Positions 58,419 to 64,000 of a stretch of DNA of 64,000 bases are shown piece after piece. Under the pieces are notes generated by a model. That model made no database searches. It had not been told where the DNA came from and worked only from the letters and a program-made list of their open reading frames with translations. Made by a program: the position numbers and the translations under genes. This DNA comes from Anastatus disparis. Lineage: Eukaryota > Arthropoda > Insecta > Hymenoptera > Eupelmidae. Position 1 is the first letter of the stretch; each line of letters opens with the position of its first letter. Location of the stretch: positions 558,001 to 622,000 of the forward strand of contig JAFFSR010000315.1 of the NCBI GenBank assembly GCA_017163975.1, read 5' to 3'.

Positions 58419-61120
58419 TCAATCTTCATCACTGTCTTCGTCTATGACTGGATCAATGTCTGAAGTAGAAAATATTTCAGAAAGAATCGTCGCTGGTTTA
58501 ATTATTCTTGATCTATATCTAGCATTACTGAGGTAATAAATAACGGCTGCTATGTAAGAACAAGAGCCGACTGTCCGTAAACCATTAGCACAGTCACAGG
58601 TATGGTGCAAAATGCCTCCATAGCCAATTAAGTTAGGTTTGTATTCTATATAACATTTATAAGTTTTTTTTGTTTCTATGTCTTGATCTTACTAAGACTT
58701 TAATTATATTAGGAGTCAGTTTGATATACTCTAAATTAATATTATTTAAATCATCTAATAACTCAGCCAAATAACATATGGCTTGACCTAACTGATAAGT
58801 TCTTGAAAAAAAAATTTTAAGATCTCTTTCTGTCATCTCTGGAAAATCGATGATTTCTTGAGAAGTTAGCTTAGTGGTTGTAGAGCTACATCTAGACCTT
58901 CTCGCTGACTCTGCTTCAACTGCTAAGGTATTTTCCTCTTTATTAGAATTAAACATTCTGTCAATGATTATATCTTGTAATCCATCTTCATTTTGATTGC
59001 AGTTTAATTGTTTACCAAATCGATTATTAAGAAAACACGTAATTCTGCAATACAAACCAATTTTTGGTAAAAGTTTGTTATCAATTTGATGATGGAGAAG
59101 CTTATATTTTTTCTCGAGATTCCATGAATGGCTTCTACTAACCACCTTAATTTCGTAACGTAACGAGATAGATTCGCCTCAGATGTAGTGAGGTCAGGTC
59201 TCTGTCCTTTTAAGGCATAAGAACCTTGAAACCAAGTTCTTCTAAATAAGGAACTACGTCTTTAAATTTCCTATCTACAATACAAATATCACCTTTCTTC
59301 ATAATACTCCTTATTCCATTAGGATCATTCATCACTTTCTTCATAATGCTCGCATCATTTTCAGTGGCTTAAAATGGACCAGGAAGATCTACGATATAAC
59401 CATCTGTAGTGAAAATGGTGAATGGCTTACATAAATGATAATATTTATGACCTGAAATATTGCTTATTGCTAATAAGTTACATAAAAACTTAAATATGTA
59501 TTTTCATGATTTCATTGATGAAAAATTGCACAAAATGGTGGCGAAATATTTGCGTTTGATTATTAGTGTTTGAGAAAAATTTGAATTTTTAGTATCACTC
59601 GTACGACTGATACCGATTTTTGATTATCCCATATAGAAATGATTTTTGTAAATAATTGTCAATAAAATTAGATTACTTTTAAGAACTGTAAAGTACTGTA
59701 CTGTAAAAAATTGAAAATAATTATAAATAATTATAAATACCTATAAATAAATATAAATTATTTACGAATTTATGATTTTAAAAATGTTAATATTAGTAAA
59801 TAATTGTAAATAACTGTAAAAAATTGAAAATAGCTGTAAATAATAACTAATTGTAACTGCTATTTATGTCTCAATTCTAAAATTTTTTAACAATCATCTA
59901 CAGTTATTTACAGATATTCACAGAAATTATTTTCATATAGGATGTAATTGAAGAAAGAATAACATATTATTTTAAAAAGATAATATTTATATATGAATAT
60001 TTATATTTAAATAGTCTATGAATTTAAGTTTATATCTAATAATGATTAAGCAGTTATTAAAATTAAAAATGACATTACAAATCTGAATACGACTTTCGTT
60101 GATAATCATTATTTCTGCTTTTTTCATGGCGAAGATAAGTTCAATCAAAAACCAAAGCAAGCTCGTTAGTTAAATTAAAAAGTTTTTTTGCATAAATAGA
60201 GGTATGATTATCAATAAGATCCTCTCTCACAAGATTTTTTACTCCAAAGTGACAAGGTAAGACGTCTTTTGCAAATGAATTTAACACTGACTCACGAAAA
60301 TGTGATACTTGAATTTCATAATCAATTTCGAAAATTGATGCAATAAAATTATTTGATGATGCAGTTCGTAATTTAAATAGAAATATAACTAGAGCTTGCA
60401 TTACATTTCTGGAGCTTGATGTTCTCATTGAAACTAGTAATGACCTTATCTCTTGTAATTGATCATTCGTAAAACTTGTAAAAGTAAATATTTTTTTATC
60501 GCTAAGCTCTAAAGATTTAACTTTATCTAAAAACGTTTTTGAAGCTGATTCTGCTATTTTAGTTAAAAATAAATATATTTCATCTTTAGTTAAGAAACTT
60601 GTGCTACTGTATACTTGTATCAACTTCAACTCATCTTCATAAAATCGTTTCTTGATTAAGTGACTGTTGCATACTCGATTTTCACTAGGAATAAAAATAC
60701 GCAATTCATTGAAGCACTGTAATCTAGCATCTATTGGAATAATAGTTAAATTATGTTTTCCTTTGCAAATTCAACATAATCGATGCGTGGAAATAGTTCT
60801 TTTAATTGACAGCTCAATGGTATGTTCTTGTTCTCTAGGTTCATTCAAAACTACCTCAAAAACACTTCCTGAACTTTGAAATAGGCTGGAAGTTTATGAA
60901 GATGATTGCGAACTCATAGGGTGATTTTCCATCTATTCACTAGTTGAAGGTTTTATTGCATCCGCAGTAAGAGTTTCTTTTGTACCAAAAAAAACAAGTC
61001 TTCTACACCTGTCACAAAGTTTATAACCAACATCAACACTAATGTTTAACTGATCACTAACAGCTTCAACCTCATGTACCGTATTAATAATTTTTACTTA
61101 AGTTGACAGTTTTCTTAGAT
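58419..61120 (-). pseudogene. IS5/Harbinger-like DDE transposase with SWIM-like C-terminus, split by an insert
   Basis: Minus-strand order: Cys-rich N-terminus (KLCDRCRRLVFFGTKETL, about 61030), then 60704-60141 with NVMQALVIFLFKLRTASSNN and LVREDLIDNHTSIYAKKLF. First catalytic Asp is in ALVFD, followed by TGA, then TYLRHEKSRNNDYQRKSYS. After the insert (59465-60085): HLCKPFTIFTTDGYIVDLPG and GDICIVDRKFKDVV with the second Asp, then YVTKLRWLVEAIHG with the Glu (about 59125). The C-terminus (58610-58419) has CDCANGLRTVGSCSYIAAVI, where SWIM domains have CxH; here His is Tyr. Family placement (DDE_Tnp_4 type, perhaps ISL2EU) is from memory. At least three stops or frameshifts. Confidence 0.75.
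59465..60085. mobile_element. Insert interrupting the transposase
   Basis: The transposase reading stops after QRKSYS near 60085 and resumes with HLCKPF near 59430. The 620 bp between lacks coding similarity and includes a 240-bp block (59690-59930) of TAAATAATTG/TAAATAACTG words and the inverse CAGTTATTTACAG, like the foldback repeat at 1037-1172. Exact ends and target duplication were not found. Confidence 0.6.
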
Positions 61121-61240
61121 TACGGAGGCATCTGCAGCATTGATCGGTTATATTGTAATCATCCATCATTAAAGGAGATACTGAAATTAAAAATATTAAG
61201 GATATTTATAAATTATAATTTTTTTTTCTTACACTCATAC

Positions 61241-61242
61241 AC

Positions 61243-61277
<35 letters not shown>
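61241..61277. repeat. (AT)n microsatellite
   Basis: About 36 bp of alternating TA after ACACATG. Confidence 0.9.
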
Positions 61278-61279
<2 letters not shown>

Positions 61280-63240
61280 GAACTTGTGATTAAGGTATTT
61301 CTATCGCGCAAATAGTTTATGTTAGTTTAGTTTCAAATTTGGCCCAAGGTTTTATAATGCCTTTATTCATCTTTTGTGAAAATTTCAGTCATTTCTTGTG
61401 TATGATTTGATTTTTATCGCACTTTAAAATTTCGGTTTTTAACATGAAAGAGATAAGGCACCATTCGTTATGCGATCTTTTTGAAGTTGTTTATGACGAC
61501 TATCTTATAACCGTATGTTAGAATTATTTAATTTTTCATTCATTAAAAGAAGATTATCTGACGAAAATTTTGATACTTTAAAATTTTTTGTTGTTGTGTT
61601 TAGTTCGTGAGAAAAGTGCGTAGGAAGATACGTATTTTTTGCGAATGGTTTCGATTCGTATTATATCGACAACGTTGCAACTCGCGCGCTCTCTTTTTTC
61701 CTCTATATGTCAATTTTCTGTAGTCATTTTCCACAGCATTTAAAAATAAACTACTGACAAACAATAAGTACTGCATAAAATTTAAAAATCTTATAGTGAA
61801 TTTATATAAATATTGAAAGAAACTAATAAAAAGTTAGTAAAATTAAAAATAAATTAATAAATTTCAATAATTATTTTTATTTCTATATAAAAAAACACAT
61901 TTAAATATTTTAATTTATATCTATTACTTGTAGAATATTATTTTAAAATCTTTTAATAATTTTACTACATAACAAAGTGGCAAAACTTTAATAATTCATA
62001 AATTCATGAATTAAGGAAATACATTAACCATCAATTCCAATCATAACCAATAATTCAAAACTACGCTGTTGCCACGTTTTTATTTATACAAATTCTCATC
62101 TTCTATCTCACTCGCACAAATATAGCGTTCTCTCTCATCTCGATAGAAATACCTTAAGCATATCTTTACAATGTAATTATGTTACGTACAATTTCTAAAA
62201 TAATAATATATTTGCACAAGATTATACCAAGCAAATATAAAGAAAATTTTTATTTTATTCAACATATACGTATACATGTGTGTATGTATAAATAATAATT
62301 ATATCTAGGAATATATTTTTGAAAACATTAATCAAACATATGATTTACATTCTAAACATTTATTATTACTATTTTATAAAATACATATTCGCTTACATTG
62401 TTTATAGTTAATATTTACAAACGCATAGAAAATACAGAAGGCATCAGTTGGTATATTGCTTGTTAGTATAAGTTAATTACAATTATTTCTCCATAGTCAT
62501 AATTTGTGACCTTTGTGCGAATGTAAATATTGACTATTAATACTTTAGATATATTTACAATAATAAATGTCTAGAAAATAGATTAACTGTTTCATTAGTT
62601 TTAAAAGATAAAATTTTGATCTAAAAATATAAGTTTTCAGTTGTAAGTTTTGAAGTTTAATTCAGCTTCTACCTTTTAATTGTTAAGATATACTTGATCG
62701 GAATGGTGGCTGTATATAAAAACATTTAATCTACATTTCATAAATGACATTTATAAAAATGAAAGTATATGAATAAACGCATTTGTTTTGTTAAATGTTA
62801 TTTAAACATACAATTAATACTCTTTATTTATTATTCTATCGTATAAAAGAATGTGCTATTAGAGTAATATTAAATATATATTAGTTTTTATTACTTACAG
62901 TTATAAGTTAACCAATCGTAAAACCATTATATATACATATATTTAGTTTTTAATGTTGCAATAATAATTAAAAAAATTTCATAATGATTTAAAAAATAAA
63001 TCCATTTTGCACAAATTAAATCTGTTGACTACATTCAGTGTTTTTACTAATACATGTGTATACACATTGGGTCCATGAACTTGAGCCTCAATCATATTTA
63101 TGTTGTAAGCTAATTCTAGACAAATATTTTAAGTTATTTTATAATTATATGGTATACTTGGAAGAATTTTTTTTAAATTTGTAACAGAATACGCCTGCTA
63201 CGTTTTTTTACACTATACTTTGTAAAGCGACGTACATAAT
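61280..63240. other. A+T-rich DNA without recognised gene
   Basis: No protein-like frame. A short GC-richer patch around 61660-61705 (ACGTTGCAACTCGCGCGCTC) is followed by a possible weak inverse near 62060-62160 (CTGTTGCCACG; GCGTTCTCTCTC), which could mark an old element of about 500 bp. Confidence 0.4.
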
Positions 63241-63280
63241 GTATAAGTAGAAGATGTCAAAAATATAAGGCTTGATGTGT

Positions 63281-63370
63281 GAGCGGTCCGTTCCTGTTCC
63301 GGTGGAACATCCATGGAACTGCTGACCGCTAGTATATAAAGCCTTACGAATGCTAGTTGAGTCGAGTCTT
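63281..63370 (+). promoter_or_regulatory. Candidate RNA polymerase II promoter with TATA box and upstream dyads
   Basis: TATATAAAG at 63333-63341 is a good TATA box; a start would be expected near 63362-63370, in GAGTCGAGTCTTG. Just upstream is a dyad AGCGGTC (63282-63288) with GACCGCT (63324-63330). Inside it is a cluster of TTCC and GGAAC words (GTTCCTGTTCC, GGTGGAAC, ATGGAAC) in alternating orientation, reminiscent of heat-shock-type or other dimer-binding sites. No function is proven; an LTR promoter is an alternative. Confidence 0.5.
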
Positions 63371-63446
63371 GCTTCACCGTTGACAGGCTTCACTTTAACC
63401 AATCACTGAGTTATTGGGTGCAGTGGTTGAAAGATGTGTTATGCCT

Positions 63447-63863
63447 CTCATTACCAGGGGATTGCTCGTGGTGATGAGCTGGTACGACTAGACCACTTCC
63501 TAGGGGGAGCTGTTGAGTTTCAACCACCGGTTAGGGGATTGCTCGTGGCCTGTGTAAGAAACGGTACAGTGAAGTTGAAGGTTGTAGCATACGTGTTACA
63601 ACCCGAACCCCCCCCCTACCATTCCATGTTTATCAGCCGACGACGATTGTACGAACCAGGATTGCTCGTGGTCGTATGATTGTCTAGGTAACTTCCTAGT
63701 TATCCTGCATAGAGTTTGTACTCGGATTGCAGTCAGGTGATTGAGCGTGACTGTAAAACGAGTCGGGCTAGAAACCGTTGGTTGCGCTCTGTGCCAGGGG
63801 ATTGCCCCAGGTGCAGTGAGCAAGTATACGAAAGCACTCCTAGTCCTACGCATGCGCTTTCGT
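63447..63863 (+). ncRNA. Array of hairpins sharing the loop AGGGGATTGCTCGT
   Basis: Five hairpins carry nearly the same 14-nt loop but different stems. (1) 63447-63478, stem CTCATTACC/GGTGATGAG. (2) 63525-63554, CACCGGTT/GGCCTGTG with wobbles and one mismatch. (3) 63650-63676, TACGAACC/GGTCGTA with one bulge and a 12-nt loop AGGATTGCTCGT. (4) 63729-63754, GCAGTC/GACTGT, loop AGGTGATTGAGCGT. (5) 63786-63821, GCTC+TGTGCC/GGTGCA+GAGC, loop AGGGGATTGCCCCA. Other stems between them: AGGTAACT/AGTTATCCT (63686-63706, loop TCCT) and ACGAAAGC/GCTTTCGT (63828-63863). Open frames on both strands show no protein features, and the region lies just downstream of a TATA box. A structured RNA is inferred; it could be a retroelement leader. 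Confidence 0.5.
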
Positions 63864-63880
63864 GATTTGCTTGAACCGAG

Positions 63881-63975
63881 ATAGAAATTAGCCACATTAT
63901 TGTAACTTAATCTGTAAAGAATAGAAACTAGCCAGATTATGGTAAGTTGATAGATAAAGAACAGAAAGAAACATG
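63881..63975. repeat. 40-bp tandem duplication with possible splice donor
   Basis: ATAGAAATTAGCCACATTAT (63881) and ATAGAAACTAGCCAGATTAT (63921) are 40 bp apart; a third partial unit begins near 63961. The second unit contains TGGTAAGTTG (about 63940-63949), a good match to a 5' splice site. Immediately follows the hairpin array. Confidence 0.7.
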
Positions 63976-64000
63976 TAAACTTGATGCGTAAATGCGTATT

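Noticed and set aside
63640..63680. Possible roX-box-like word near GTACGAAC
   Set aside because: Single partial match to a short motif; no support for a dosage-compensation RNA.

Overview
The window looks like a repeat-dense, gene-poor stretch of arthropod nuclear DNA, most likely insect and possibly hymenopteran. The reasons are strong A+T richness (about 70% by eye), a tRNA-derived SINE, Jockey-type and purine-rich LINEs, copia, Helitron and DDE transposon remnants, and many foldback elements. I found no intact host protein gene. Every recognisable protein region is transposon-derived and broken by stops, frameshifts, deletions or nested insertions. The species assignment is inference only.

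Layout. 1-5.4 kb: A+T-rich DNA, a 1.6 kb array of 10-bp units (1701-3283) between hAT-like foldback satellites, and two small foldback elements. 5.7-13 kb: an unclassified element, a SINE with a clear 17-bp target duplication (8983-9366), a second tRNA-like head, a run of four foldback or palindromic elements (9626-11821) and a 202-bp tandem duplication. 13-14.5 kb: a less A+T-rich island without a recognised gene. 14.8-20.1 kb: a decayed Jockey-type LINE on the minus strand. 20.1-26 kb: small inverted-repeat elements and a Helitron-like 3' terminus with three perfect hairpins. 26.3-33.3 kb: a purine-rich LINE on the minus strand, with part of a second copy downstream and its leader split by a terminal-inverted-repeat element. 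33.7-35.1 kb: a solo LTR with a 4-bp target duplication. 35.95-41.0 kb: a giant inverted repeat with two divergent copies of one transposase-like gene, both carrying the same amber stop. 41.7-46.7 kb: a complete but dead copia element with identical-length LTRs, inserted in one end of a 1-kb foldback element. 47.0-53.4 kb: a decayed Helitron with a Ulp1-like protease gene, a 147-bp coding repeat and trailing minisatellites. 53.6-61.1 kb: a second SINE copy, a second Helitron fragment, and an IS5/Harbinger-like transposase pseudogene split by an insert. 61.3-63.2 kb: empty A+T-rich DNA. 63.28-63.96 kb: a GC-richer block with a TATA-box promoter candidate followed by five hairpins that share one 14-nt loop sequence but have different stems.

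The genes do not form a pathway. The history that can be read is layered transposition: SINE into an older sequence, copia into foldback, LTR into a tandem duplication, and small elements into LINEs, the Helitron and the transposase. The most unusual feature is the shared-loop hairpin array at the right edge, which looks like a structured RNA or the leader of an unrecognised element and continues towards the end of the window.
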